Below are positions 36,921 through 45,997 of a stretch of DNA of 64,000 nt, in pieces (position 1 is the first letter of the stretch; each line of letters opens with the position of its first letter). The translations under genes were made by a program, and so were the position numbers. Source of the DNA: CAVONV01 sp963697355. Its GTDB lineage: Bacteria; Acidobacteriota; Vicinamibacteria; Marinacidobacterales; DATDRI01. The stretch covers positions 62,001 to 126,000 of the forward strand of contig CAVONV010000025.1 in the NCBI GenBank assembly GCA_963697355.1, in the 5' to 3' direction. Under the pieces are notes generated by a model that worked only from the letters and a program-made list of their open reading frames with translations, did not search any database and was not told where the DNA came from.

Positions 36921-38951
36921 TTAGGAACGCACCTTCTTACTCACCTGGCAGAGGCTTGACTTAAAAGGGGGAAAGCCGGAGATCGGGTCCAGGCCGTCAT
37001 CCGGAATCACGTCGTTGATGTTGTGACCGGCCCAACCGTGAAAGGCGTGGACGACGCCTGGGCCGACATCGTCCGCCAGCCAGGCCTTCATTGTGGTGGC
37101 ACCAACGGGAGATGAGATGTCGACCCAATCGTCGTCCAAGATGTCACGGGCATTCGCGTCATCAGGGTGGATTTGCAGGCGGGGGTCCGGCTCACGCTCC
37201 CGGAGGGTCTTCAAAAGACGACCTTGTGAGTGCGTGTAGTTCTTGCTCCGTCCACCCGACGTCAATATCAGTGGATAGTCTTTCGCAATGTCGGGCTTAG
37301 AGATAGGACTCCAATAGGGTTCTTCGTAAATGGGAAGCCCGTCGTAGCCGGCCTTTTCCAATTCGGTGCTGAGGAACTCCACCTTGCCGGTTGGCGTGCC
37401 AAATCCGTTCTCGCGGTAAGTGCGCTCGCGCGGAGATCCAGTCTCGATGGTCATTCTTCGACCGTCTTTGGGTAGGTCGTTGAAACGATGCCCCGAAGTC
37501 TCCAGTCGCTCATCAAAGCTGGCGTGAATATCACCATTCCAAAACTGCTTTTCGAGATTCAAGTGCTTGGCGATGTCAAAGATCAACTCCGTGTCACCGC
37601 GTGCTTCTCCCCGTGCAGGTACCGCAGCGGGTCGATACTGGACCTGTCCGACGCCCGCCGTCACCAAGGCCTGGCGTTCGAGGTGTGTGGCTGCGGGGAA
37701 GAAAACGGTTGCGGCATCTAGAGTCGGGCTCGGGAAGTAATCGCAGGTGCTGAACAACTCCAAACGTCGGAGGTTTTTTTCCAGCCGCTTCGTTTGCGGC
37801 CACATCATGAGATTCATGCCCACTGAGAACACAGCCTTCACTTGGCCGGACTCGATGGCATCCGCCAAAATCATCCCTTGGGCTTCGCCGTAGTGACGGA
37901 CGAAGAGCGGAAACTCCTTGGAGCCCATAGCTGCTGTCGAAATCTCGGTCTCAGAAACAGCAATGCTCTTCTCGACGAATCGCTCGGTCCATGGCCGGGT
38001 CCCTCCCTCGACATCCAGGTAGCCGCAAACGGCGGCGAGAAGGAGTATGGCCCGGTGCGCCTGAAATCCGTTCGAGTGATGGGTTGTCGCATTGGGTGAG
38101 ATCGTTATTTGGGCCGGCCTGTTGGTAGCGTACAGCTTCGCCGCAGCAACAATTTTGTCTGGAGCAATACCGGTAATTTCACTGGTCGTCTCGGGAGTGA
38201 ACTTTTTGATGTAGCGCCGGTATTCCTCCAAGCCATGGGCGTAGGTTTCGAGGAACGGTTTATCCTGAAGATCTTCTTCGAAAATAACATGAGCCAGGCC
38301 GAGCGCCAGCGCGCCATCCGTCCCCGGCCTGAGCCTCAAATGGATCTTCGCAGCTTCGGTGAGAGGAGTGCGGCGAGGATCGACCACGATAGTGTGGACC
38401 TTAGCGGTATCCACCAGTAGATGGTGAGCCATGTAAGGACGCTGGCTTTCCGAAGGATTGTTGGACCAGACGAGCCGGCATTTCGTTTGGGGATATCTTC
38501 TCCGGCCGGGCGTCAACAAATACTCGTACTCTTTTCCGAGTGTCACTGTGGCAGCCACGAATCCTGACGAGAAACAGCAACTTGACTCCGTGATGTAGTG
38601 GGGGGAGCCGTACAGATGAGCGAGTCGTTGCAGGTAGGGTCTTACTTCCTTCGTGTAGCCTACCGCAAACACGACGGATTCCGCCCCATGTTGTTCGCGG
38701 ATCAAGAGCAACTTGTTGGCCGTCGCCAGAACTGCCGCCTCCCAGGAAACTTCCTTCCAAGGATCGTCGGATCTATCTCGGAGCCGAGGTGAAGTGAGCC
38801 GGTGCGAGCTCTCTCGTTGTTCGAGCATGGCTTCTGCTCGAGTGCACTCGGGGTGGTCGATCGAGATGATGCGATCGGCTTCACTCACCACGGTAATGGG
38901 ACAGTTGGCCGTACACATGTAGCAGGCTGAATGGGTCGTCTTTTGGCTCAT
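36921..38951 (-). CDS. Molybdopterin oxidoreductase, DMSO reductase family (no partners nearby)
   Basis: 676 residues from ATG 38951 (GGGAG upstream). The FeS motif is CYMCTANC with a distant Cys (ECTRAEAML). TESSCCFSSGFVAA lies where the Mo ligand is expected and suggests a Cys ligand. Later VVDPRRTPLTEAAK, RPGTDGALALGLAHV, GMNLMMWPQ, and the C-terminal dinucleotide domain LTSGGRSKNYTHSQGR. No signal peptide, so probably cytoplasmic. No B or C subunit gene adjoins it. Could be a reductase, hydratase or transhydroxylase; I cannot choose. Confidence 0.85.
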   Translation of the reverse strand: MSQKTTHSACYMCTANCPITVVSEADRIISIDHPECTRAEAMLEQRESSHRLTSPRLRDRSDDPWKEVSWEAAVLATANKLLLIREQHGAESVVFAVGYTKEVRPYLQRLAHLYGSPHYITESSCCFSSGFVAATVTLGKEYEYLLTPGRRRYPQTKCRLVWSNNPSESQRPYMAHHLLVDTAKVHTIVVDPRRTPLTEAAKIHLRLRPGTDGALALGLAHVIFEEDLQDKPFLETYAHGLEEYRRYIKKFTPETTSEITGIAPDKIVAAAKLYATNRPAQITISPNATTHHSNGFQAHRAILLLAAVCGYLDVEGGTRPWTERFVEKSIAVSETEISTAAMGSKEFPLFVRHYGEAQGMILADAIESGQVKAVFSVGMNLMMWPQTKRLEKNLRRLELFSTCDYFPSPTLDAATVFFPAATHLERQALVTAGVGQVQYRPAAVPARGEARGDTELIFDIAKHLNLEKQFWNGDIHASFDERLETSGHRFNDLPKDGRRMTIETGSPRERTYRENGFGTPTGKVEFLSTELEKAGYDGLPIYEEPYWSPISKPDIAKDYPLILTSGGRSKNYTHSQGRLLKTLREREPDPRLQIHPDDANARDILDDDWVDISSPVGATTMKAWLADDVGPGVVHAFHGWAGHNINDVIPDDGLDPISGFPPFKSSLCQVSKKVRS

Positions 38952-39019
38952 GGGCGGTACTCCCGGGTCTCCGAGACTACATGAAAGCACAAAACAGGAA
39001 GGATGCCCAATCTGGGGAA

Positions 39020-40117
39020 CTAGATTTGGTCGATAGGTTTCGGATGTCCGAAAAGGTATCCCTGGCCGAAGGCGAATCCAATATCGGAACAGATATCGGA
39101 TTCCGCTTGGGTTTCGATACCTTCCGCAATCGTGAGAATGTTGAGGTCCCGAGCGGTCTTAACGAGGCCACTGATGAGCCGAACTCGTGACGTTGGGGCT
39201 TTGTCGATACCACTCACAAGGCCAATGTCGAACTTCAAGTAATCAGGCGGTACATCGCCGAGCTCCCGGATCCGCGCGCGCCCGCCGCCGAAGTCATCGT
39301 AGGCTAGTTCGACACCGATTTGTGCGAATTCCCGGCGCAGCCTGGCTATGCGCACAACGTCATCCAGTACGGCTTCATGAAGCTCGAGCACGATGCGCGT
39401 GTGTGGTGAAATCCCGAGTAGGCCGCCAATCAATCTGGGTAGATCAGGGTCCTCGATCTCCGCGGGATGGGTGTTCAGAAACAGCGGTGGTAAATCTCGG
39501 CGTTCTGACGCGATCTCTAAGGCTTTCTTGATGAAGAGCTGGCTGAGCTGGGCTTCGAGACCGACACTTGCGGCAATGAGGAACAAGCGTTTGGGATTGA
39601 CAGGTAAATCGGGGTGGCAACCGCGGCCCAGCACTTCGTAGGCGGCTACATCTCCACTGTTCAGGTTGATGATGGGCTGAAAAGTCGCGGTGACGGCCTG
39701 CCGCCTCAGGAGCTCTCCCAATTCTCGCGTTCCCTCCACAAACTGGTGGGGCAGTTTGAGATTGGGTAGGGCCATGGTTTCCTGGCTGTCTTCCCTCTCT
39801 TCATCCATCGCTTCTTCCGGACCGTTCCGTCCGAGTCGAAACTCGAAATCCGCAAAGTGAACGATATCGCCTTCCCTCAGTGGCACGGATTTCACACGTT
39901 CACGATTGACAAAGGTGCCGTTCGTGCTCCTGAGATCCTTGAGGAGCAAAGACTCACCGTTCCGGTCGATCTCAGCATGGACCTTCGAGACGGAGGAGGA
40001 TGGAAGCGTCAGATCGAGCCCCGGCCGTCTTCCAATACGGAATGGCAGAGGATGGATAGGTACACGTCGAAGTGTATCTCCGCCGTTCGCTAGGCTTTCT
40101 AGGCACCAGCGCGTCAT
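39020..40117 (-). CDS. FHA-EAL protein (c-di-GMP phosphodiesterase-like)
   Basis: About 365 residues from the ATG at 40117; the frame continues to 40327 but the FHA domain begins with MTRWCLESL. FHA domain (to about 105) has FRIGRRPGLDLTLP, SSVSKVHAEI and LRSTNGTFVN, a phosphothreonine-binding fold. EAL domain (about 125-365) keeps the catalytic set: YEVLGR, FLNTHPAEI, LELHE, AYDDFGGG, YLKFD, IAEGIETQAES and FGQGYLFG. It should hydrolyse c-di-GMP when recruited to a phosphorylated partner. No partner kinase is adjacent. Confidence 0.85.
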   Translation of the reverse strand: MTRWCLESLANGGDTLRRVPIHPLPFRIGRRPGLDLTLPSSSVSKVHAEIDRNGESLLLKDLRSTNGTFVNRERVKSVPLREGDIVHFADFEFRLGRNGPEEAMDEEREDSQETMALPNLKLPHQFVEGTRELGELLRRQAVTATFQPIINLNSGDVAAYEVLGRGCHPDLPVNPKRLFLIAASVGLEAQLSQLFIKKALEIASERRDLPPLFLNTHPAEIEDPDLPRLIGGLLGISPHTRIVLELHEAVLDDVVRIARLRREFAQIGVELAYDDFGGGRARIRELGDVPPDYLKFDIGLVSGIDKAPTSRVRLISGLVKTARDLNILTIAEGIETQAESDICSDIGFAFGQGYLFGHPKPIDQI

Positions 40118-40451
40118 GATCGACGAGGGGGTCGTTGCAGCCATATTTGCGCCGTTGTTGCGCATTCCCTTGTATGAGACCGAGGACGGAATGCGCTCCA
40201 CCATCTCGACAGCAAAGATCGTACCGGAAACGGCGTCGGGAGGTGCCGCCATAAGTAGTTCAAAACAGAACAGTTGTTGGACACGATGATCGGGAGATAT
40301 TCCAAAGGTTGAAGGGGAAAAGGCCACACCATGTAGGTAATGCCCGACATGGGAGAAGATTGGCCTTTGCGAGTAAACGAATTAGAATGACCGGGCACTA
40401 ATTTTGTGGTGCTTTGACACCACTCAACATTTTGGAAATAGGGGGACGACA
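40118..40451. other. Intergenic region with hairpin before M17 gene, no gene seen
   Basis: No supported gene. A perfect 6-bp hairpin, GTGGTG CTTTGA CACCAC (40406-40423), lies about 30 bp before the aminopeptidase start and could be an operator or 5'-UTR structure. The first part would belong to the FHA-EAL gene if that starts at 40327. Confidence 0.5.
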
Positions 40452-41825
40452 TTGTTGAAGTATTTCAAGGCAACTCGCGATGGTGAAGCGATTCCGTTGA
40501 CGCCGATTCGCAAGTCGGGGTGGGAGTCATGGCTCGAGGGGCAAACCAACAGCGTCAAAGGCTGGGCGACGAGTACTCGGTTCACAGCCGAAGCGGGTCG
40601 TGTCAGCTTGGTCCCTGGAGATGACGGAACCCTTCAACGTGTTCTCTACGGCCTTGGTGACGAGGTCACGATGTGGGACTGGGCTGCTCTTCCTGCTCAG
40701 TTGCCCGAAAGAATCTTCTATCTCGATGCGCAACTGAGCGATGACGAGGCAAGGCGAGCCGCATTGGGTTGGGCCATGGGCACCTACCGTTTCGAGAGCT
40801 ACCGTGATATCGAGGGAACACTGGCAACATTGGTTTGGCCGGAAGGCGTCGACCGAGACCGGGTGGAGCACGCGGCTCTTGCGACCTTCCTGGTTCGGGA
40901 TCTCATCAACACACCTGCATCAGACATGGGGCCGGAAGAGCTCGCCGACGCTGCCGTGCATCTAGCGGAAGCGCACGGTGCATCGACTCGTATCATCGTC
41001 GGGGACGACCTTCTCGACCAGGAATATCCCTCCATCCACGCCGTGGGGCGTGCAAGTACGCGAGCACCGCGCCTCATCGATCTCCAATGGGGTGATGAGT
41101 CTGGCAAGAAGATCACTTTGGTCGGGAAGGGCGTTTGTTTCGACTCCGGTGGTCTCGACCTCAAACCGGCCGCCAACATGAAGCTGATGAAAAAGGACAT
41201 GGGGGGCGCCGCTCAGGTTCTCGGCGTTGCAAAATTGGTGATGGCCTCCGAGCTACCCGTGCGGCTGCGTGTTTTGATCCCAGCCGTGGAGAACGCTGTT
41301 TCCGGTAACGCTCTTCGACCGCTCGACGTGGTGAAGACCCGCAAGGGCCTTACCGTGGAAATCGGCAATACGGATGCAGAAGGCCGCGTCATATTGAGTG
41401 ATGCTCTGGCGGATGCTGCTAGTGAAGAGCCAGAGCTCATTGTCGATTTTGCCACCCTGACCGGTGCGGCACGCGTTTCTTTGGGGACCGACCTGCCGGC
41501 CCTGTTCTCTAATGACGATGTTGTTGCAGAAGAGCTATTGGAAAAGGGGAAGCAAGAGACCGACCCCTTATGGCGCATGCCGCTTTGGAAGCCGTACCGC
41601 AAGATGATCGACAGCAAGGTGGCCCATCTCAACAATGCGGCGGCAAGTCCCTACGCCGGCGCCATCACGGCTGCGTTGTTCCTGTCGGAATTCGTCGAGA
41701 GCGTTCCCTGGGCCCACATTGACTTGATGGGTTGGAATACGGACTCCAAACCGGGCCGCCCGGAAGGCGGTGAAGCTCAAGGCATGAGGGCTGTGTTTGC
41801 GTTGATCGAGTCGCGGTACAGATAG
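40452..41825 (+). CDS. Leucyl aminopeptidase family (M17)
   Basis: About 457 residues from a TTG at 40452 (another TTG at 40455) after AGGGGGACGACA. The metal and active-site signatures are plain: GKGVCFDSGGLDLKP with the lysine and two metal ligands, MKKDMGGAA, and the family signature NTDAEGRVILSDAL. Cytosolic dizinc exopeptidase removing N-terminal residues. The N-terminal domain is short and divergent. Works downstream of the exported peptidases in this window (inference). Confidence 0.9.
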   Translation: MLKYFKATRDGEAIPLTPIRKSGWESWLEGQTNSVKGWATSTRFTAEAGRVSLVPGDDGTLQRVLYGLGDEVTMWDWAALPAQLPERIFYLDAQLSDDEARRAALGWAMGTYRFESYRDIEGTLATLVWPEGVDRDRVEHAALATFLVRDLINTPASDMGPEELADAAVHLAEAHGASTRIIVGDDLLDQEYPSIHAVGRASTRAPRLIDLQWGDESGKKITLVGKGVCFDSGGLDLKPAANMKLMKKDMGGAAQVLGVAKLVMASELPVRLRVLIPAVENAVSGNALRPLDVVKTRKGLTVEIGNTDAEGRVILSDALADAASEEPELIVDFATLTGAARVSLGTDLPALFSNDDVVAEELLEKGKQETDPLWRMPLWKPYRKMIDSKVAHLNNAAASPYAGAITAALFLSEFVESVPWAHIDLMGWNTDSKPGRPEGGEAQGMRAVFALIESRYR

Positions 41826-41837
41826 GCCCTGGATGCA

Positions 41838-41876
41838 GGGTCAGGCCTTTCTCTGGTACGTCACTAGGCCTGACCC
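41838..41876. terminator. Hairpin between M17 and YbjQ genes
   Basis: GGGTCAGGCCT and AGGCCTGACCC form a perfect 11-bp stem with a 17-base loop between the converging genes; another CCTGACCCC follows. It resembles the GGTCAGACC element at 13.3 kb. No T-run. Confidence 0.65.
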
Positions 41877-41893
41877 TATCTGGCCTGACCCCA

Positions 41894-42217
41894 TCATGAT
41901 GCGGGCTTGAGCTTGACGGCTGTACCGTACGCAACGATCTCAGCGGCGAGTTGCATGACCATCGATGTTCCGACTCGCAGACCGACAACTGCATCGGCAC
42001 CCATCTCTCGAGCGTGAGCAATGCATCGATCCAGGGCTTGCTCACGGCTCTCCGCCATCAGCTTCGTATAGTCTTGGATCTCTCCGCCGAGGATGTTCTT
42101 GAACGTTGCCGATATGTCACGACCCAGGTGACGGGCTCGAATCGTGTTTCCTCGGGCCAGTCCCAGCACTTCGACGATCTCGTATCCGGGTATCGTCTCA
42201 CAGGTCGATAACTTCAT
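41894..42217 (-). CDS. YbjQ family (DUF74) protein
   Basis: 107 residues. Typical sequence: VEVLGLARGNTIRARHLGRD, AREMGADAVVGLRVGTS, AEIVAYGTAVKL. YbjQ proteins are pentameric cytosolic proteins of unknown function, sometimes called heavy-metal-binding. The start overlaps the anti-sigma factor stop by four bases, making it the last gene of a three-gene operon. Confidence 0.88.
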   Translation of the reverse strand: MKLSTCETIPGYEIVEVLGLARGNTIRARHLGRDISATFKNILGGEIQDYTKLMAESREQALDRCIAHAREMGADAVVGLRVGTSMVMQLAAEIVAYGTAVKLKPAS

Positions 42218-42660
42218 CGTTGGACCTCCTTATAGGGATCGTTCCGCCACATTCGCATCCGCTCTCGGATCAAGCTGACGAGAAGAACTGCGGCGCCGGC
42301 AATGGTAATGCCCAACCCAGACCGTAGCAGCAAAGGCACGTCCGCGTTCAAAAAAAACTCGTTGGCGAGTTGCCACATTCCAAAACCAACCAATATCGCA
42401 CCACCGATTGAAAGCAGCACCCAGGCAAGTCCTCTTTCCATCCGGTTGTAGATTCCAAGCCAGTACTGGTCCCAAAATGCGTCCGGTAGATGTTCGTGTT
42501 TCATGTGTTCCGTCACTTCCTTCAGTTCACCAAGCTGCAAGAGATCTTCCCTGCAATCGGCACAATGGGAGAGATGTTTCTTGAATCGCTCGCTCTCCTC
42601 GCGAGTCAATTCCCCGTCCATGTATCCTGCGAGAAGAGGCTTCCACTGTTCACATTTCAT
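42214..42660 (-). CDS. Zinc-finger anti-sigma factor (membrane-anchored)
   Basis: 148 residues. The N-terminal zf-HC2 motif has KHLSHCADCRED (H-x3-C-x2-C) with an upstream Cys at position 3. A first membrane helix at about 80-100 (GLAWVLLSIGGAILVGFG) and a second near 115-138 anchor it. It overlaps the sigma factor gene by 11 bp and should hold that sigma factor inactive at the membrane until a signal arrives. Confidence 0.88.
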   Translation of the reverse strand: MKCEQWKPLLAGYMDGELTREESERFKKHLSHCADCREDLLQLGELKEVTEHMKHEHLPDAFWDQYWLGIYNRMERGLAWVLLSIGGAILVGFGMWQLANEFFLNADVPLLLRSGLGITIAGAAVLLVSLIRERMRMWRNDPYKEVQR

Positions 42661-43255
42661 AAGGCGCCTCCTCCTCTTCTTCCTTCGGTTTCGGTTTGTG
42701 GTGGGGAAGGACTCCGTTGAAGTGGTCGCGCAGGCGCCGCCGGGCGTAGTAGAGACGCGACTGCACCGTGCCTCGTGGCACGTTCAAAATGGCTGAAATC
42801 TCGTTGTAGGTCAGGTCTTGAAAATCTTTGAGGATGACGATTTCGCGGTCGCTTTCGCCCAGAGACTCGAGGGCCTGTTTCAGGGTGAGACGAAGCTCCG
42901 GCGACAGACCCTTCGTCCTCGAGACCTGCTTGGCCGGTGGCAACTCCTCGATGGAGATGGTCGGGCGTCGGCGACGAAGGTAACTGATGCATAGGTTTCT
43001 CAAGATGGTCACCAGCCAGGGATAAAACGGTCTCGACTCATCGAATCGGTCGATGGCCCGATAGGCTCGTAGAAAAGCTTCTTGTGATAGGTCCTTGGCC
43101 TCCTCGGGATCCTTTACCTTTCCTAAGGCAAATCCGTAAGCTCTTGGACCGTATCGACGAACCAGCGGCTCGAAGGAACGGCGGTGGCCGCGCTTGCAGC
43201 GCCGGATCCAGATGGCTTCATTGACTTCGGGTTCGGCGCTTGTGGTGGCTTCCAT
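42650..43255 (-). CDS. ECF-type RNA polymerase sigma factor
   Basis: About 201 residues from ATG 43255 after GAGG (a longer start at 43270 is possible). Region 2: FEPLVRRYGPRAYGFAL, KDLSQEAFLRAYRAI, PFYPWLVTILRNLC. Region 4: LKDFQDLTYNEISAILNVP, RGTVQSRLYYARRRL. A Glu-rich tail ends EEEEEAPYEM. First gene of the sigma/anti-sigma/YbjQ operon, probably autoregulated from the 400-bp gap upstream. Confidence 0.9.
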   Translation of the reverse strand: MEATTSAEPEVNEAIWIRRCKRGHRRSFEPLVRRYGPRAYGFALGKVKDPEEAKDLSQEAFLRAYRAIDRFDESRPFYPWLVTILRNLCISYLRRRRPTISIEELPPAKQVSRTKGLSPELRLTLKQALESLGESDREIVILKDFQDLTYNEISAILNVPRGTVQSRLYYARRRLRDHFNGVLPHHKPKPKEEEEEAPYEM

Positions 43256-43397
43256 TATCTTCAGCCTCACTTGTATTTACGCACGAAACGTCCGATTTAT
43301 TCACAAATCCCCAATAAAGATCTCGGACAGTATCGCTTTTCAGACCCCGCTTGTAAACTACTGATAATAATAAGGAAAGAGTCTGCCCGCCGTCGAG

Positions 43398-43640
43398 TGG
43401 TTCGGTGGTAGAATCCGACGAGTCCGGCGCTCGGTCCGTTGTTGGGGCAAAAGCGAGAACAAAGTGCTCGTTTTGGGGTCAACGGCTGTGGTTCGGAGGG
43501 CGCGAAGGGCTCGACGTCGATGCTTCCCGGCCGGTGACTGCGCGACTGGCCGCCTCCGAACGCTGGGACCTGGTGTCAGAACCAACGGCTTCGGCGAGCC
43601 CTCGCCGTAGTTCCAACGAAGGCGGGCGGCATACGGGAAC
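43398..43640 (+). ncRNA. Candidate structured RNA in the gap before the transglycosylase
   Basis: A 428-bp gap (43256-43683) has no gene. It contains nested pairings by eye: CCGTTG/CAACGG closing an inner hairpin CGAG/CTCG, GTTCGGAGG/CCTCCGAAC, a stem GGCC/GGCC, CGGCGA/TCGCCG, and a possible outer TGGTTC/GAACCA. This could be an RNA or only GC-rich chance. No 6S, SRP, tmRNA or RNase P signature was recognised. The sigma factor promoter also lies in this gap. Confidence 0.25.
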
Positions 43641-43683
43641 GCTCAACGGAATACCAACGCGCCCTTCTTCTGGTTAAGGAAAA

Positions 43684-45931
43684 TTGAGAACCTTCACGAC
43701 TCTTCGCATCGTCCTTCATCTGACCCATGCACCGGGTCATCCCGGTTCGGCACGGATGACCTTCGCAACGGGTTTGATGCTGGCGGTGCTCATCGGCGCC
43801 AACTACTGGCTTGGCCTGGCTTTGTGGAAGGAAGCGCGCTCCGACTTGGCTCCCCCCCCTGATTCGGTTCGAGATATCGAGCTTTCCGATGAACCACTGG
43901 TCTTGGTCGCCACGGAAGATTCAGGCTCTTTGCCGGTAGAGCGTGGGGATCTACCGCAAATCTTGGCTCGCGGAACACTGCGCGTCATCTTGCCAACCTT
44001 GGAAGAGAATCGCCTGCCACGGACCGGAGCTTTGTTGTCTTCACTAACGAGACGCGATCTCGCGGCATCGTTTGCGGATCGGCTCGGCGTCCGACTCGTG
44101 CTCGTACTGGCGAGAAACCGCGACGAGCGGCTCGAGGCATTGGAAAAAGGTTATGGCGACCTGGTAGCCACAGATCTGACCATTGGCGACACCCCGCCCG
44201 AAGAGGTGGCATTCACACATCCCACAGCTACGGTGGACGAGTGGTTGGTCGGGCGAAAGGGCGAGGGCAACCTCCCGCGCAACATAGGAGACTTGGCCGG
44301 GCGCGAAGTGCATGAACTTCGCGACTCTTCGTTCAACGCAACCCTCGAGCGTCTGAATTCCAAAGAAAAACTGGCGATGAACATCGTTTCCGTTGATGGG
44401 GCTCGAGACATCGAAACGATGGTCTATGAGGTCACGAACGGCGAACGGCCCCTGACGCTGGTCGACAGCAGGCACCTCCAGGAGGTCGAATCCTACAACG
44501 AGAATGTTGAGCGTCTATTCAAGCTAACCGAGCAACGGGAACTCGGCTGGGCGGTCCGGAAGAGCAACCCTGAGCTTCTCGCCGCCGCCAATCAATTCAT
44601 CACGGCTCAGTTCGCATCCGCGCAACGCGAAGAGCTCTCTACTGGTGATTTGGATGCCATCAAGAAACGGGGCTCTCTTCGTGTACTGACCAGCAACAAC
44701 CTCGTAAACTACTTCCTTTACCGGGGGCAGGAGATGGGCTTCGACTACGAAATGGCCCTTCTTGCGGCTCGACAGTTGGGCGTGCGCCTCGAGATGGTGG
44801 TGCCTCCCACACCTGAGCTGCTGGCTCAGTGGCTCTTGGAAGGAAGGGGCGACGTCATTGCGGCGAGTTTTGTAGCGACACCGGAACGCCGCAAGAGGCT
44901 GGCCTTCTCACTGCCGTATCAGTTCATTGACGAGATGCTCGTCCAACCCGCAGGTGGCGAGGAGAAACTCGAGGAGGTCTCTGGCCTCCGAGGCAAGAGA
45001 GTCCACGTTCGTCGAACCTCGAGCTACTACACGACTCTCACCTCTTTGGCGAAGCAAGTGGGTGAATTCGGAGATCGTCGAAGCGCCGGAATACCTGGAG
45101 ACGTCTCAGTTGATCGGTATGGTGGGTGAGGGACGGATACCCATGACGGTGGCCGACAGCCACCTTCTCGAAGCAGAGCTTTCTTATCGAAGCGACATAG
45201 AAGCGGCGTTCCCACTGAATGCTAAGACGGCTCAGAAAGCGGTGGCTTTTGCCCTTCGTCCCGGCAACGTTCAGCTCAAGGCGTTTTTCGATCGGTTCGT
45301 CACGGATGTCTACCGGAGTATGGAGTACAACGTCGCCGACCAAAGATACTTCAAGAGCCCCAGAGCCCGCAGTGTCGAGGAAAATCCACAGCCTCTCTCC
45401 TCAGATACGCTCACTCCATTCGACGGTCTCCTCAAAAGATACTCGCGGACGTATCGAGTGGACTGGCGCTTGATGGCGGCCCAGGCTTTTCAGGAAAGTC
45501 AGTTCCACGCCGACGCGCAAAGCTGGGCGGGAGCGAGAGGATTGTTTCAGCTCATGCCCTGGACCGCACAAGAGCTTGGATTCCGTGACGCGGAACGGCC
45601 TGAAGACAACATTCATGCGGGCATCAAACACATGAGCCAACTCATTTCCCGGTTCGAGTCCCGGATACCACTGAAGCACCGTATTCCATTCGCCCTTGCC
45701 GCCTATAACGCCGGTTGGAGCCACGTGAGAGATGCCCGACGCCTGGCGGAACTCAATGGTTGGGATGCCGACAGATGGTTTGGTCATACGGAAAAAGCAA
45801 TGCGTCTTTTGGAGCAACCGCGCTACTACCGCCACGCCCGCTCCGGATACTGCCGGGGCACCGAGACCGTCGGCTACGTCGCGCAAACACAGTCACGGTA
45901 CGATCACTATGCGGCTCTCGTTCCACAATAG
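43684..45931 (+). pseudogene. MltF-like lytic transglycosylase with two SBP domains, frameshifted
   Basis: A TTG at 43684 follows AAGGA. An N-terminal membrane segment (about 25-45) precedes two solute-binding family 3 domains (about 95-300 and 325-500). The frame is interrupted near 45060: after SLAKQV one extra G in GTGGGTG moves the remainder (NSEIVEAPEYLET) to another frame ending at 45931. There the SLT domain has FQESQFHADAQSWAGARGLF with the catalytic Glu. Repaired length is about 748 residues, and the product would cut peptidoglycan in the periplasm. The lesion is the same type as in four other genes here. Confidence 0.78.
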
Positions 45932-45997
45932 TCGGGGGGTGTACCGAGAAAGGTCTATAATCCGTTCTGGATTTTAGCTCACTCCCAAAGGAGTTTG

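Noticed and set aside
45651..45665. tRNA T-arm-like GGTTCGAGTCC
   Set aside because: It lies inside the transglycosylase coding sequence, with no acceptor or anticodon arms in place.
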